From: Gammaproteobacteria bacterium
GTDB lineage: Bacteria; Pseudomonadota; Gammaproteobacteria; Chromatiales; Chromatiaceae
Direction: 5' to 3'
Length of the DNA: 64,000 nt
NCBI GenBank assembly: GCA_011390365.1
Contig: JAABSM010000004.1
Coordinates: forward strand, 23,049-87,048
The notes below the pieces were generated by a model. It was not told the DNA's origin, ran no database searches, and was given only the letters and a program-made list of their open reading frames with translations. The position numbers were made by a program, and so were the translations under genes. Shown one piece after another: positions 27,401 through 38,864 of the stretch; position 1 is the first letter of the stretch; each line of letters opens with the position of its first letter.

Positions 27401-28374
27401 GAGGAAGGAACAAAAAACATTACAAGATCAGCATGATATTCATCCCGCTTGGCATGGAGCCCGGACAGCGATCCATCTCTCGCCGCAAAAAGGTCATCGA
27501 ACAAGGAATCCGGGTCAGAATCGGTGTAATCATAGCCATCCACACTTCCCACCAACCAAACCCGCTGATCGATATTGCTGTTCTCATAGGCCTGATTGGT
27601 ATAGGCGATAAAGAGCTCGGCGAAGGCCTGGGCATCCGCCGCCGCCACGGAACCCCCGTCGGCATCCTGGTCATAGACCACATAGACATCGATGATGGAC
27701 CCATCGTCGCTTGAGGCCACCGCCCGTTGGCTTGATGCCGAGGAGGGTTTGCGGCTTGGCGGTATGACGAAATCACTCTCGCCGGACAGCAAGGCGCCCT
27801 CGTTCACCTCTTCGACGATGTGCGTCCCCTTGGGGGTTGGTCGAATCGAGAAGGCGCCGATGCCTGGTAACTCGGCAAGACCATATAGCGACTCCCCCTG
27901 CACCACGAATATTACCGTACTATTCGGTAGGGTCTTAGCCTCGCCGATCCAGGTGAGGCTCCCGGATCGATTCGAATGGTTCTTCTTGTGATCGACGGTC
28001 ACGACCACGTCATCAAACAGGTTCAAGGCGATCCGGCTTTGGGCCTGAGCGCCTTCCCGTTGACGTTGAGCCGGCGTCGAGCCGAGCAACAGGGAGACAT
28101 CCGTCTCCACATGTCGGCTCCTCAGGGTGCTGGATCCGGCGTCGTGAAGCGTGGTCGAGGATAATTTCGAAAACAGTTGATTTTCTGGCGTGGTTGCCGC
28201 GTGAATGGCGGACGCCATCAGCAGCAGGAACAGCAGCGTGAAAAGGGTAGGGATGCGCAGATGGGGTTGCCGTACCCTCCCCTCCCGTCTCTGTCGAATT
28301 TTACTTTCTGGTACGGTATTTTCTGGTTCGGGTTGACCCTTAGCCCGATTTGACTGCATGTTGAAACGGTTCAT
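24493..28374 (-). CDS. Giant secreted metzincin protease with C-terminal adhesin-like repeats
   Basis: This 1293-residue exported protein has a long basic leader and then a signal (TLFTLLFLLLMASAIHA, ends near residue 59). The zinc site HELGHNMGSRHD near residue 363 marks a reprolysin-like metalloprotease. A middle region holds beta-rich and lectin-like segments, and about three to four 73-75 residue bacterial (InlB-B/'YTVTP') repeats occupy roughly 1010-1225. The end, IRFLPGFHAQPGSNMQA, resembles C-terminal '3-coathanger' stack domains. Base composition is a little lower in GC than neighbours. It likely acts outside the cell on proteins or surfaces. Secretion route is unknown. Confidence 0.85.
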   Translation of the reverse strand: MNRFNMQSNRAKGQPEPENTVPESKIRQRREGRVRQPHLRIPTLFTLLFLLLMASAIHAATTPENQLFSKLSSTTLHDAGSSTLRSRHVETDVSLLLGSTPAQRQREGAQAQSRIALNLFDDVVVTVDHKKNHSNRSGSLTWIGEAKTLPNSTVIFVVQGESLYGLAELPGIGAFSIRPTPKGTHIVEEVNEGALLSGESDFVIPPSRKPSSASSQRAVASSDDGSIIDVYVVYDQDADGGSVAAADAQAFAELFIAYTNQAYENSNIDQRVWLVGSVDGYDYTDSDPDSLFDDLFAARDGSLSGLHAKRDEYHADLVMFFVPSSGSSCGGLAFIQYTNDDLSWSDDAYSTMEACSIGQAVFAHELGHNMGSRHDWYMDSETTPDTIAHGYVDLASGFRTIMAYSNRCSILGQSCSRIAHFSNPSIDYSGQTTGVAAGTSSSCAEGDAHPATECDADAATLFNNKAPTTAKFRDSRLTWTGSVDSDWNNAANWTINEGAPGSTTAVNRVPRPYDNLYIPGGLTHYPMISSGTHYGRELIIADGARLEMAAGTLQVGWRWEDVGGFSATGGTVEFSGPIGVTVDSASTFQDVRIGDGTGSTQTYLASNLDVDGNLTISAGASLDAGTYTLNLAGDWQENNPTGFAFGSGRIICDGAAQSFSKIVSANLVMEDFSEGDGQSCCSTSYLPPDWTSNPAVDPGGWYGGQPSGDTDGNAYANGDAWLYSLPLTLNKGVNYSLSLYFDQRSTLSDTLRIYLDVDTDSTSTSQSVGTVNSTGKASFSFSVPSTATYYIGFHHDGAGQSYLDDVQLDGASKLSFHDLEVKSGTTSFSEDMSIANDLLIHADATADFGGNVVSVEGTLINDGSIKQTSTVSNGATVAFGRVKNAGATLDKYFGVEITPNTGDMGETSVEIRGNQTCEVSGTPASGVERCYVITPAVSQSADATFYYRSAESNGNNAPNVYLDSGASWTLQTTQARGGSGAAIWVTGSGISASGTFLLADSLDTVYHTVTPEAGTGGSLTPSTAQIVAHGNTTSFTVASESGYTIDGVSGCGGNLSGNTYDTGEITADCTVTAIFIQNTYTVTPTAGTGGTLSPNTAQTIVHGNTTSFTVAPESGYSIASVTGCNGSLVDTTYTTGEITANCTVTATFSQNSYTVTPSAGAGGGLSPSDQQTIVHGNTTSFTVAPESGYSIASVTGCNGSLVDTTYTTGAITSNCMVEAKFVSTVACARDNVRLTYFEYTSIESEVSIETDGVVELRDGDSVVYTAPVIRFLPGFHAQPGSNMQAIGADVSCF
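24748..25062. repeat. Recent 219-base tandem duplication in the metzincin gene
   Basis: Bases 24748-24843 and 24967-25062 are identical over 96 bases, offset by 219 (73 codons), while DNA between them differs more. A third, degraded copy begins near 25186. Identity at synonymous sites points to recent duplication or gene conversion of the repeat domain. Confidence 0.85.
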
Positions 28375-28683
28375 CGTGGCGCCTCACTCCCCATGATCGG
28401 CATTGTTTCGCTTGTTGCAACGATTGTGCACAAGGATGCATTGTTTACGATGGAATTTGCCACGTTCGTCGGTTGATGTCCAGAGGTAAATAAAATAACA
28501 CTTCATATATATTTGTTATTATGCGTATGCGTCCTAGCCGAGGTTGGGCAAGCGGGCTACGCGACTTCTGACTTTCTCCTTCGCAATCGGTATACTAAGC
28601 CGTTTCTTGAATATGGTGTGGCGGGGTTGCTGACCTCCGACGCCAGTCTCCCCATTTACAGACCAATAACGGCCTAATTCCCC
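28375..28683. other. Divergent promoter region between metzincin and glyQ
   Basis: These 309 bases separate divergent genes. The stretch near 28490-28530 is AT-rich (ataaaataacacttcatatatatttgtt in outline), and a plus-strand TATACT-like box near 28590 could serve glyQ. No gene or hairpin is obvious. Confidence 0.45.
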
Positions 28684-29628
28684 ATGGAAAACACACCCCT
28701 CAAACCGGATGTCTCCACCTTTCAGGGCCTGATCTTCGCCCTGGAGCGGTACTGGGCGGATCAGGGTTGCGTCATTCTCCAGCCTTTCGACATGGAGATG
28801 GGCGCGGGTACCTTTCACTCCGCCACTTTCTTGCGTTCCATCGGCCCGGAGCCGTGGAACTGCGCCTATGTGCAGCCTTCGCGGCGGCCCACCGACGGCC
28901 GTTTCGGCAAGAACCCGAACCGTCTGCAACACTATTACCAGTATCAGGTGATCCTCAAGCCGTCGCCGGAGAATATCCAGGATCTCTACCTAGGCTCGCT
29001 GAAGATGCTGGGGATCGATCCGCTGGTGCACGATATCCGCTTCGTCGAGGACAACTGGGAGTCGCCGACCCTGGGGGCCTGGGGGCTCGGCTGGGAGGTG
29101 TGGCTCAACGGCATGGAGGTGACCCAGTTCACCTACTTCCAGCAGGTGGGCGGGCTGGATTGCCGGCCGGTCTCCGGCGAAATCACCTATGGGCTGGAGC
29201 GCATCGCCATGTATCTGCAAGGGGTGGAGAGCGTCTTCGACCTGATCTGGACCAACGGCCCCCAGGGGCCGGTGACCTATGGCGACGTGTTTCACCAGAA
29301 CGAGGTCGAGCAGTCCCACTACAACTTCGAGCATGCCGACGTGGACTTCCTCTTCAGTCAGTTCGACCATTGCGAAAAGCAGTGCATGACCCTGATCGAG
29401 AAGGACCTGCCGCTGCCGGCCTATGAGCAGATCCTCAAGGCCTCCCACGCCTTCAATCTGCTCGACGCCCGCCACGCCATCTCGGTGACCGAGCGCCAAC
29501 GCTACATCCTGCGGGTGCGCACCCTGGCAAGGGCGGTGGCCCAGGCCTATTACGATCGACGGGAGAGTCTCGGTTTTCCCATGTTGAACCAGACGCCAAT
29601 GCGGGCAGGGGAGGCGAACCATGGCTGA
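28684..29628 (+). CDS. glyQ: Glycyl-tRNA synthetase alpha subunit
   Basis: This 314-residue catalytic subunit of the alpha2beta2 bacterial glycyl-tRNA synthetase charges tRNA-Gly. Class II motifs are clear: [17 protein letters not shown] and [21 protein letters not shown] (in outline), [10 protein letters not shown] and [17 protein letters not shown]. It overlaps glyS by eight bases. Length equals the family norm. Confidence 0.98.
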   Translation: MENTPLKPDVSTFQGLIFALERYWADQGCVILQPFDMEMGAGTFHSATFLRSIGPEPWNCAYVQPSRRPTDGRFGKNPNRLQHYYQYQVILKPSPENIQDLYLGSLKMLGIDPLVHDIRFVEDNWESPTLGAWGLGWEVWLNGMEVTQFTYFQQVGGLDCRPVSGEITYGLERIAMYLQGVESVFDLIWTNGPQGPVTYGDVFHQNEVEQSHYNFEHADVDFLFSQFDHCEKQCMTLIEKDLPLPAYEQILKASHAFNLLDARHAISVTERQRYILRVRTLARAVAQAYYDRRESLGFPMLNQTPMRAGEANHG

Positions 29629-31699
29629 GCAAGATGATCTGCTGATCGAGATCGGTACCGAGGAGCTGCCGCCCAAGGCGCTGCTGAAGCTTTCCCAGGC
29701 CTTTACCGATGGTGTAAAGGCGGGGCTGGAGAAGGCGGAGTTTCCCTTCGCCGGCATCAAGGGCTATGCCGCGCCGCGCCGGCTGGCGGTGATCGTCGAA
29801 CAGGTGGCGGTACGCCAGCCTGACCGTGAAGTGGAACGCAAGGGACCGGCGGTGAAGGCGGCCTATGACGGCGAGGGTAACCCGACCAAGGCGCTGTTGG
29901 GCTTCTGCCGCTCCTGCGGCACGCAGCCGGAACAACTGGAACGGATCGACACCCCAAAAGGGGAGTGGTTGATGTTCCGCAAACAGGAGATCGGCAAGAG
30001 CCTGGAGGAGCTGATTGCGGGCATCATCGAGGCCGCCCTCAACGGCCTGCCGATCCCCAAGCGCATGCGCTGGGGCGCGGGCGAGGAGGCCTTCGTGCGT
30101 CCGGTGCACTGGCTGGTGGTGCTGTATGGCGATCAGGTGATCCCCTGCACCATCCTCGGCCAGCAGGCCAGCAATCTGAGTTACGGCCACCGATTCCATC
30201 ACCCGGAGCCGTTGCAACTTGAGCGGCCGACGGATTACCCGGCGGTGCTACGCGAGCCGGGCAAGGTGATCGTGGATTTCGCCGAGCGGCGTGAACGGAT
30301 CCGCGAGATGGCGGAGCAGGCCGCCGCCGCGGAGGACGCCAAGGCGGTGATCGATCCCGATCTGCTCGACGAGGTGACCGCCCTCAACGAGTGGCCCAAT
30401 CCCATCGTCGGCAGCTTCGAGCAGCGCTTCCTTGAAGTGCCGCCGGAGGTGCTGATCGAGGCGATGCAGGATCACCAGAAGTACTTCCCGATGGTGGACG
30501 GGGAGGGCAAGCTTGCGCCCCGTTTCATCACCATCGCCAACATCGAGAGCCGCGAGCCGGCGCTGGTGGTGGCGGGCAACGAGCGGGTGATTCGACCCCG
30601 TTTTAGTGACGCCGCCTTCTTCTGGGAGCAGGATCTCAAGCATCCCCTGGAAGATCGGCTCGACAGCCTGAAGGGCGTGGTCTTCCAGAAGAACCTGGGC
30701 AGCCTGCTCGACAAGACCCTGCGCGTGCAAGGCCTGGCCGGGCGTCTCGCCGAGATGCTGGGGGCCGACAAAACCCGGGCGGAGCGGGCGGCGCTGCTGT
30801 GCAAGTGCGACCTGATGACCGACATGGTCTACGAGTTCACCAGCCTGCAAGGGATCATGGGGCGTTACTACGCAGAAAAGGGGGGGGAACACCCCGATGT
30901 CGCGGCGGCGCTGGACGAGGTCTACATGCCCCGTTTCGCCGGTGATGAACTGCCCGCCAGCGAGCCGGGTCGGATCCTGGCGCTGGCCGACCGCATCGAC
31001 ACCCTCACCGGCATCTTCGCCGCCGGCCTCAAACCCACCGGCGAGAAGGACCCCTTCGGCCTGCGCCGCGCCTCGCTGGGGGTATTGCGTATCCTGATCG
31101 AGACCCCCATCGATCTGGATCTGAGGGAGATGATCGTCCACGCGGTGGAGCAACTGCCTCAGCAACTGGCCAAGGGCGATACCGTGGACGAGGTGTTTCA
31201 GTATGTCATGGAGCGACTGCGCGCCTATTATCACGAACGGGCGATCAAGCCGGAGGTGATTGAGGCGGTAATGGCCCGCGGCCCGAGCCGGCCCATGGAC
31301 TTCGACCGTCGCGTGCTGGGCGTGTCCAGCTTCTTCGACCTGCCGGAGGCGGGGAGCCTGGCCGCCGCCAACAAGCGCATCTCCAACATCCTGCGCAAGG
31401 CGGCGGGGGAGGACTACCCGGATGTGGATCAGGGCCTGTTGCAAGACGCCGCGGAACAGGCGCTGTTCAAGGCGCTGCGCGAGGTCGAGACGGCGGTCAC
31501 CCCGCTCATCGATGAGGGCGACTACGCCGATGCGCTGGCGCGCATGGCCGCGCTAAGGGAACCCGTCGACCACTTCTTCGACGAAGTGATGGTGATGGCG
31601 GATGACGAAGCGCTGCAGAGCAACCGTCTGGCACTGCTGCACGCATTCTCGTCCCTGTTCATGCGCGTCGCCGATCTGTCGAAATTGCAGCACGGCTAA
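29621..31699 (+). CDS. glyS: Glycyl-tRNA synthetase beta subunit
   Basis: This 692-residue beta subunit is needed for tRNA recognition and activity. It starts with [16 protein letters not shown], contains [19 protein letters not shown] (shown in outline) and an HD-type region [22 protein letters not shown]-like, and ends with an anticodon-binding domain finishing [11 protein letters not shown]. It overlaps glyQ. The stop is followed immediately by a long palindrome. Confidence 0.98.
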   Translation: MAEQDDLLIEIGTEELPPKALLKLSQAFTDGVKAGLEKAEFPFAGIKGYAAPRRLAVIVEQVAVRQPDREVERKGPAVKAAYDGEGNPTKALLGFCRSCGTQPEQLERIDTPKGEWLMFRKQEIGKSLEELIAGIIEAALNGLPIPKRMRWGAGEEAFVRPVHWLVVLYGDQVIPCTILGQQASNLSYGHRFHHPEPLQLERPTDYPAVLREPGKVIVDFAERRERIREMAEQAAAAEDAKAVIDPDLLDEVTALNEWPNPIVGSFEQRFLEVPPEVLIEAMQDHQKYFPMVDGEGKLAPRFITIANIESREPALVVAGNERVIRPRFSDAAFFWEQDLKHPLEDRLDSLKGVVFQKNLGSLLDKTLRVQGLAGRLAEMLGADKTRAERAALLCKCDLMTDMVYEFTSLQGIMGRYYAEKGGEHPDVAAALDEVYMPRFAGDELPASEPGRILALADRIDTLTGIFAAGLKPTGEKDPFGLRRASLGVLRILIETPIDLDLREMIVHAVEQLPQQLAKGDTVDEVFQYVMERLRAYYHERAIKPEVIEAVMARGPSRPMDFDRRVLGVSSFFDLPEAGSLAAANKRISNILRKAAGEDYPDVDQGLLQDAAEQALFKALREVETAVTPLIDEGDYADALARMAALREPVDHFFDEVMVMADDEALQSNRLALLHAFSSLFMRVADLSKLQHG

Positions 31700-31760
31700 C
31701 GATCATGGCGTTGCGCCACCCCGGATGATGAAGCATAGGTGGCGCAACGCCGTGATCGTT
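31698..31760. repeat. Long palindrome after glyS
   Basis: Arms of 23 bases (31698-31720 and 31738-31760, one mismatch) begin in the TAA stop of glyS and pair around a 17-base loop. No T-tract follows, so it may be a repeat element or transcript stabiliser rather than an intrinsic terminator. A 'ccctcacccc...gagaggg' REP-type sequence follows at 31761-31795 and recurs inverted at 49811-49847. Confidence 0.7.
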
Positions 31761-31983
31761 CCCTCACCCCGGCCCTCTCCCAGAGGGAGAGGGGGAATAA
31801 GGAATCGCTGCGCGATGTTTCACAGTAAGGCGGGGTGGGATTATCACAGAGGCGCCGAGATCACAGAGCGATTTCTACGAGGTTTGCCACCTCCCTGGGC
31901 ATCTGGCAGGTCAGTTCAGCGGCGGCAGTTACAAACCATCGGTCGATCTCTGTGTCTCGATGGCGATATTCAAGGGAGTTGCC

Positions 31984-32316
31984 ATGAACCAGGACTCGTA
32001 TAACGAAATGCTCGCCGCGGTGCAGGCCTTTCACGACAAGCACAACTTTCGTGAGAACGGCGGCGAGGAGATGACCTATCGCGTCGCCCTGATGGCGGAG
32101 GAGCTGGGCGAGATATCCTCCTGTGTCACCAAGGGAAAAGGCCGGGAGGAGCTGGCCGAGGAGGTCGCCGACCTGCTGATCCTGGTGATGGGCACCGCCA
32201 TCGCCGAGGACTTTGACCTCAATCACGCCTTCTGGGCGAAGATGGACAAGCTGATGAAACGGAAGTCTCGTATGGTGGACGGGCGGATTCGGGTATCCGA
32301 ATTTCGGGGGCAGTGA
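31984..32316 (+). CDS. MazG-like nucleotide pyrophosphohydrolase
   Basis: This 110-residue all-alpha NTP pyrophosphatase has metal-binding acids visible in AEELGEISS and EELAEEVADLLIL, matching the ExxE...ExxD pattern. These enzymes hydrolyse nucleoside triphosphates, often as housecleaning. Start ATG at 31984 follows a GGGAG-like ribosome site. The upstream 280 bases are repeat sequence. A seven-base tandem repeat begins eight bases after its stop. Confidence 0.85.
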   Translation: MNQDSYNEMLAAVQAFHDKHNFRENGGEEMTYRVALMAEELGEISSCVTKGKGREELAEEVADLLILVMGTAIAEDFDLNHAFWAKMDKLMKRKSRMVDGRIRVSEFRGQ

Positions 32317-32324
32317 CGAAAAGC

Positions 32325-32380
32325 CTAGTTGCTAGTTGCTAGTTGCTAGTTGCTAGTTGCTAGTTGCTAGTTGCTAGTTG
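32325..32380. repeat. Eight exact copies of the heptamer CTAGTTG
   Basis: Bases 32325-32380 are exactly 8 x CTAGTTG with no mismatch. Because 7 is not a multiple of 3, TAG stops fall in all three forward frames within three units. The array lies between the MazG-like gene and gmhB, whose start is about 60 bases downstream. Confidence 0.97.
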
Positions 32381-32439
32381 CTGTCAGTTTATCGTACTTT
32401 CTTAACGGTCAAGAAGGTGTTTTGAGGTATCTCGTAATC

Positions 32440-32994
32440 GTGAACCCACGCTGGTTGATCCTGGATCGGGATGGTGTGATCAATCGCGACTCCGATGACT
32501 ACATCAAGTCGCCGGAGGAGTGGGTGGCCATTCCCGGCAGCCTGCAAGCGATCGCCCGACTGCACCGGGGCGGATGGCGGATCGCCGTCGCCACCAATCA
32601 ATCGGGACTCGGGCGCGGTCTCTTCGATCTGGAGACGCTGAAGGCGATTCATGGCAAGATGATCCGAGCCGTGGAGGCGGCTGGAGGTCGCATCGACGCC
32701 ATCGCCTACTGTCCCCATCGGCCGGATGAACATTGCCGTTGCCGCAAACCCCAACCGGGACTGCCGCTGGGTCTCTCCGATCGATATGGATTCAGTCTTG
32801 GCAATACCTTCTTTGTCGGCGACTCGCGACGGGATTTGCAGGCCGCCTGGGCCGCCGGCGCCCACGCCTTGCTGGTGCGCACCGGCAATGGTGCGATGAC
32901 CGAGCAACAGATGGGCGACGACTGGCCGCCAACACCGGTTTTCGACGACCTCTCCAAGGTCGCCGATTATTTACTGAAACGGGAACACCCATGA
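32440..32994 (+). CDS. gmhB: D-glycero-D-manno-heptose-1,7-bisphosphate 7-phosphatase
   Basis: This roughly 184-residue HAD-family phosphatase dephosphorylates heptose bisphosphate for LPS core ADP-heptose. The nucleophile motif LILDRDGVINRD is at the N-terminus and the Zn-binding loop CPHRPDEHCRCRKPQPG follows. FFVGDSRRDLQAAWAAG is the acidic metal motif. The GTG at 32440 is chosen because the family starts just before this motif; a TTG at 32422 preceded by AAGAAGG is an alternative. It overlaps plsC by four bases. Confidence 0.93.
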   Translation: MNPRWLILDRDGVINRDSDDYIKSPEEWVAIPGSLQAIARLHRGGWRIAVATNQSGLGRGLFDLETLKAIHGKMIRAVEAAGGRIDAIAYCPHRPDEHCRCRKPQPGLPLGLSDRYGFSLGNTFFVGDSRRDLQAAWAAGAHALLVRTGNGAMTEQQMGDDWPPTPVFDDLSKVADYLLKREHP

Positions 32995-33731
32995 TTCTGC
33001 TGCGCTCCGTCACCTTCTACCTCTACCTGGGTCTCGTCACCCTGGTGATCAGTCTTGTCCTGGTCCTGGTCGGACCCTTCCTTTCCGGAGAGAAGAGAGA
33101 CCGTCTTGGTAATACATGGGGCAGGGCAGTTATCCGCGGCCTCGGCATCATCTGCGGCTTGCGCTACCGCGTCCAGGGTCTCGAACGCCTCTCGCAACCT
33201 GGAAATGCCGTCGTGTTGGCCAATCATCAATCGGCCTGGGAGACCATCGCCCTGCGTGGTCTGCTGCCGCCGAATCAGAGCTGGGTTCTGAAGAGGGAAC
33301 TGCTTTCGATCCCCTTTTTCGGCTGGGGACTGGCCATGTTCAGGCCCATCGCCATCGATCGGGGAAACCCCAATCAGGCGCTGCGCCAAGTGCTCAAGCA
33401 AGGGGTTTCGGCACTCAAGGAGGGAAAATGGATGGTGGTCTTTCCCGAGGGAACCCGCGCCGCGCCGGGTGAGGAGAGGCGTTATGGAGCCAGCGGCGCG
33501 ATGCTGGCCAAGAAATCCGGCATCCCGGTGATCCCCGTCGCCCACAACGCGGGGCTATTCTGGCGGCGCAACGGCTTGCGCAAATACCCCGGGACCATCG
33601 AAATGGTCGTCGGCGAGCCCATCGACACCTCCGCCAAGAGCGCCCAGGAGATCATGATGGTGGTTGAACAGTGGATTCGCGGTGAACTGGAAAAAATGCC
33701 CCAGGGGGCTGATTCTACCCCCGATTCCTGA
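32991..33731 (+). CDS. plsC: 1-acyl-sn-glycerol-3-phosphate acyltransferase
   Basis: This 246-residue inner-membrane acyltransferase converts lysophosphatidic to phosphatidic acid. It has an N-terminal membrane segment (LGLVTLVISLVLVLVGPF), then the catalytic HX4E in NHQSAWET and the acceptor motif FPEGTRAAPGEE. HX4E rather than HX4D is common in this gammaproteobacterial clade. It is translationally coupled to gmhB (ATGA). Confidence 0.95.
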   Translation: MILLRSVTFYLYLGLVTLVISLVLVLVGPFLSGEKRDRLGNTWGRAVIRGLGIICGLRYRVQGLERLSQPGNAVVLANHQSAWETIALRGLLPPNQSWVLKRELLSIPFFGWGLAMFRPIAIDRGNPNQALRQVLKQGVSALKEGKWMVVFPEGTRAAPGEERRYGASGAMLAKKSGIPVIPVAHNAGLFWRRNGLRKYPGTIEMVVGEPIDTSAKSAQEIMMVVEQWIRGELEKMPQGADSTPDS

Positions 33732-33831
33732 TACATTGAACGGCGAAATCCAGCGTGAGGATCCCTGCCGGGTGATCCGCCCTGAGCGTTATTTTATCAT
33801 ATATTTTAAATTACATTCGTAAGGTTTGAAC

Positions 33832-34985
33832 ATGGATAATGAACGAGCACTCAAGTTGATGAACGATCTGCTGCGCATGATGCTGAAAAAGGACGGCTCC
33901 GACCTCTTCATTACCGCGGACTTCCCACCCGCGATGAAGGTAAAGGGGACCATGACACAGATCGGCAAGCAGCCCCTGAAACGAGATGACGCCTCCGCCC
34001 TCACGCGCTGCATCATGAATGAAAAGCAGATCAAGGAATTTGATGAAACCCTTGAGTGCAACTTCGCCATTCAACCCGAAGGGATCGGGCGCTTTCGCTG
34101 TAATGCATTCGTGCAACGAAATTGCGAAGGGCTGGTCATGCGCACCATTACCACGGAAGTACCCACTCTTAAAAAGCTCGGCTTGGGGAAGGTGTTCCAG
34201 GACATCATCTCGTACAAGAACGGCTTGGTCCTGATGGTCGGCGGTACCGGATCGGGCAAATCGACCACCATGGCGGCGATGATTGATTATCGCAACGAAA
34301 CGAGCGCCGGTCACATCATTACCCTGGAAGACCCCATCGAGTATGTCCATCCGCACAAGAAAAGCGTGATGATGCAGCGCGAGATAGGCGTCGACAGCCT
34401 GGGGTGGGAAAACGCCCTTCACAATACCTTGCGGCAGGCGCCAGACGTGATTCTTTTGGGTGAGATTCGTAGTCAGGAGACCATGGAGTTCGCCCTGGAG
34501 TGCTCCCAGACCGGTCACTTGGCGCTCGCGACCCTGCATGCCAATAACGCCAACCAGGCCCTGGACCGCGTCTCCTCCTTCTTTCCGCCGGAAAAGGTAA
34601 AGAAGCTCTTTGCGGACATGTCTCTGAACGTGCGCGCTATCGTATCTCAGCGCCTGGTCAAGACCACGGACGGGGGGCGCTGCGCGGCCATCGAAATCAT
34701 GTTGAACACCCCATTGGTAGCGGATCTGATCCAGAACATGGATGTCGGTGGCATCAAACCGATCATGTTCAAATCGAAAGAGATCGGCATGCAGACCTTC
34801 GACCAGGCCCTGTTTGAACTGTACGCGGCGGGAAAGATTTCGGAAGAGACCGCCCTCGCCAATGCCGACTCGGCGAACGAGCTGCGTCTGAGGATCAAGC
34901 TCGAAGGGGGCAAAGATGGCACCGGAACCGGTATCGGTATCGACCACCTCTCCCTGGAGTCCTCCTCCGATGAAGAAGAGGAGCC

Positions 34986-34989
<4 letters not shown>
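33832..34989 (+). CDS. pilU: PilT/PilU family pilus retraction ATPase
   Basis: This 385-residue hexameric ATPase works in type IV pilus retraction. The Walker A is GGTGSGKST near residue 140, Walker B VILLGEIRSQETM with ASP box HIITLEDPIEYVH, and HLALATLHANNANQALDR is the His box. The acidic C-terminus (SSDEEEEP) is seen in PilU rather than PilT. Pilus genes are otherwise absent from the window. ATG at 33832 is preferred over TTG at 33826. Its TAG stop is the left terminal CTAG of the mobile repeat. Confidence 0.92.
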
Positions 34990-37484
<2,495 letters not shown>

Positions 37485-37525
37485 TCAATTTACCTCGGGG
37501 GGTTTGCACCGCTGTGCGTTGAAGA

Positions 37526-37541
37526 TGTTCCACGTGGAACA
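37526..37541. promoter_or_regulatory. parS site 1 (ParB-binding)
   Basis: TGTTCCACGTGGAACA is a perfect 16-base palindrome and matches the chromosomal parS consensus of Pseudomonas and relatives. It lies between dnaN and gyrB, flanked by GA and TC, which extends the palindrome to 20 bases. parAB is not in the window. Confidence 0.9.
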
Positions 37542-37564
37542 TCTTTTCGAAGGGACGAGAGAAT

Positions 37565-37580
37565 TGTTCCACGTGGAACA
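37565..37580. promoter_or_regulatory. parS site 2 (ParB-binding)
   Basis: This is a second perfect TGTTCCACGTGGAACA, 39 bases from the first (start to start) and ending one base before the dnaN stop codon. Paired parS sites near dnaA mark the origin-proximal partition region. Confidence 0.9.
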
Positions 37581-38675
37581 TCAGACGCGCATTGGCATGA
37601 TTACGTACCGGGAGTCTTCGTTGTTATAGCCTCTAAGCAGACAACTGCTTTGTGAATTGGCAATCCATAGTTGCACCTTGTCTTCGTCGATCGCTCCCAA
37701 CACCTCGATCATATAGCCGACGTTAAACCCGACCGAGAGTCGCTCCCCGTCATACTCCACCTCGACCTCTTCCTCCGCTTCTTCCTGTTCCGGGTTGTGC
37801 GCGAGGAGTTTCATGTTGTCCTTGGTGATCTCGATATTGATCCCTCGGAATTTCTCATTGGAGAGGATCGAGGTTCTGATCAGGGCCTGTCGTAGCGCTT
37901 CTCGATCCGCAGTGATGGGTTCGCCCATCTCTCGGGGTATGACCCGATTGTAGTCGGGATACCGACCATCGATCAGTTTCGAGATAAACGTCACGTTCCC
38001 GATCTGCAAGCGGACATGGGTCGCGGTGATATCCATCTCCACCATCCCCTTGCGATCCTTCAAGAGTCTGGTTATCTCAAGCACCGCCTTTCTCGGAACC
38101 AGGATCTGCCCAGGGGTCTCGTTGGAGCAAGCGGTTCGATTGGTGGCGAGACGATGACCATCCGTAGCGACAGTTGCAACAAGCTCTTCCTGGATATCGA
38201 CCAGCATGCCGTTGAGATAGTAGCGAACATCCTGAATCGCCATGGCGAAGTGGGTCTTCTCCACCATCTGCTTCAGGGTCGCCTCCTCCAGGGTGATGCG
38301 GTTTATGGGTGCGGTGGTCTCCAGCGACGGAAAATCGGAGGGATCGAGTACGCCCAGGGAAAAGCGGCTCTTGCCGGCATTCACCTTGGCGCGATCGGTT
38401 CCGACATCCACGCGTATCTCGTCACCTTCGGATATGGTCTTGCAGATCTCCGTGAACTTCTTTGCCGGCAGGGTGAAGGATCCCGACTCTCCACTGACCA
38501 GCGGAATCCGGGCGCGCATCTCCACTTCCGTATCGGTCCCGACGATCTCCGCCTCTTCACCGTCACAGATGAACAGAAGATTCGAGAGTATCGGCAATGT
38601 CTGCTTGCGCTCGATGACACCGGCGACAAGCTGCAGCGGCTCCAGGACCGCGTCTCTATTAATAACGATCTTCAT
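37581..38675 (-). CDS. dnaN: DNA polymerase III beta sliding clamp
   Basis: This 364-residue clamp tethers DNA polymerase III and other factors. It begins MKIVINRDAVLEPLQLV and ends with the family terminus RYVIMPMRV. Start ATG at 38675 gives the expected length; the longer frame adds unrelated residues. It follows dnaA with a 189-base gap containing DnaA-box candidates. Confidence 0.98.
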   Translation of the reverse strand: MKIVINRDAVLEPLQLVAGVIERKQTLPILSNLLFICDGEEAEIVGTDTEVEMRARIPLVSGESGSFTLPAKKFTEICKTISEGDEIRVDVGTDRAKVNAGKSRFSLGVLDPSDFPSLETTAPINRITLEEATLKQMVEKTHFAMAIQDVRYYLNGMLVDIQEELVATVATDGHRLATNRTACSNETPGQILVPRKAVLEITRLLKDRKGMVEMDITATHVRLQIGNVTFISKLIDGRYPDYNRVIPREMGEPITADREALRQALIRTSILSNEKFRGINIEITKDNMKLLAHNPEQEEAEEEVEVEYDGERLSVGFNVGYMIEVLGAIDEDKVQLWIANSQSSCLLRGYNNEDSRYVIMPMRV

Positions 38676-38864
38676 GTATATCTCTTTATGTTTATTAAGG
38701 GGCGTCCGAACTCTGGACAACTTCAATTTTTAGTGAAAACTCCGACAGTTAGTGTACCACCATTGGGCTAGGAACCTGTAGAGCCGAGGTTGGTAGCCTG
38801 TGCATAACTTGTCAGAAAGTCGCGGTTTCGGTAAGTTGCCGATGTTATCCACAGATTATCACCA
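38676..38864. other. dnaA-dnaN intergenic region, possible oriC
   Basis: It contains TTATCCACA (38845-38853), the consensus DnaA box, and TGTGCATAA (38799-38807), the complement of TTATGCACA. AT-rich stretches near 38690-38750 could serve as an unwinding element. Two boxes are few for a full origin, so this may instead regulate dnaA/dnaN. Confidence 0.45.

Noticed and set aside
32325-32380. Heptamer array as CRISPR or coding repeat
   Set aside because: No spacers, and stops in every forward frame; it is a simple tandem repeat.
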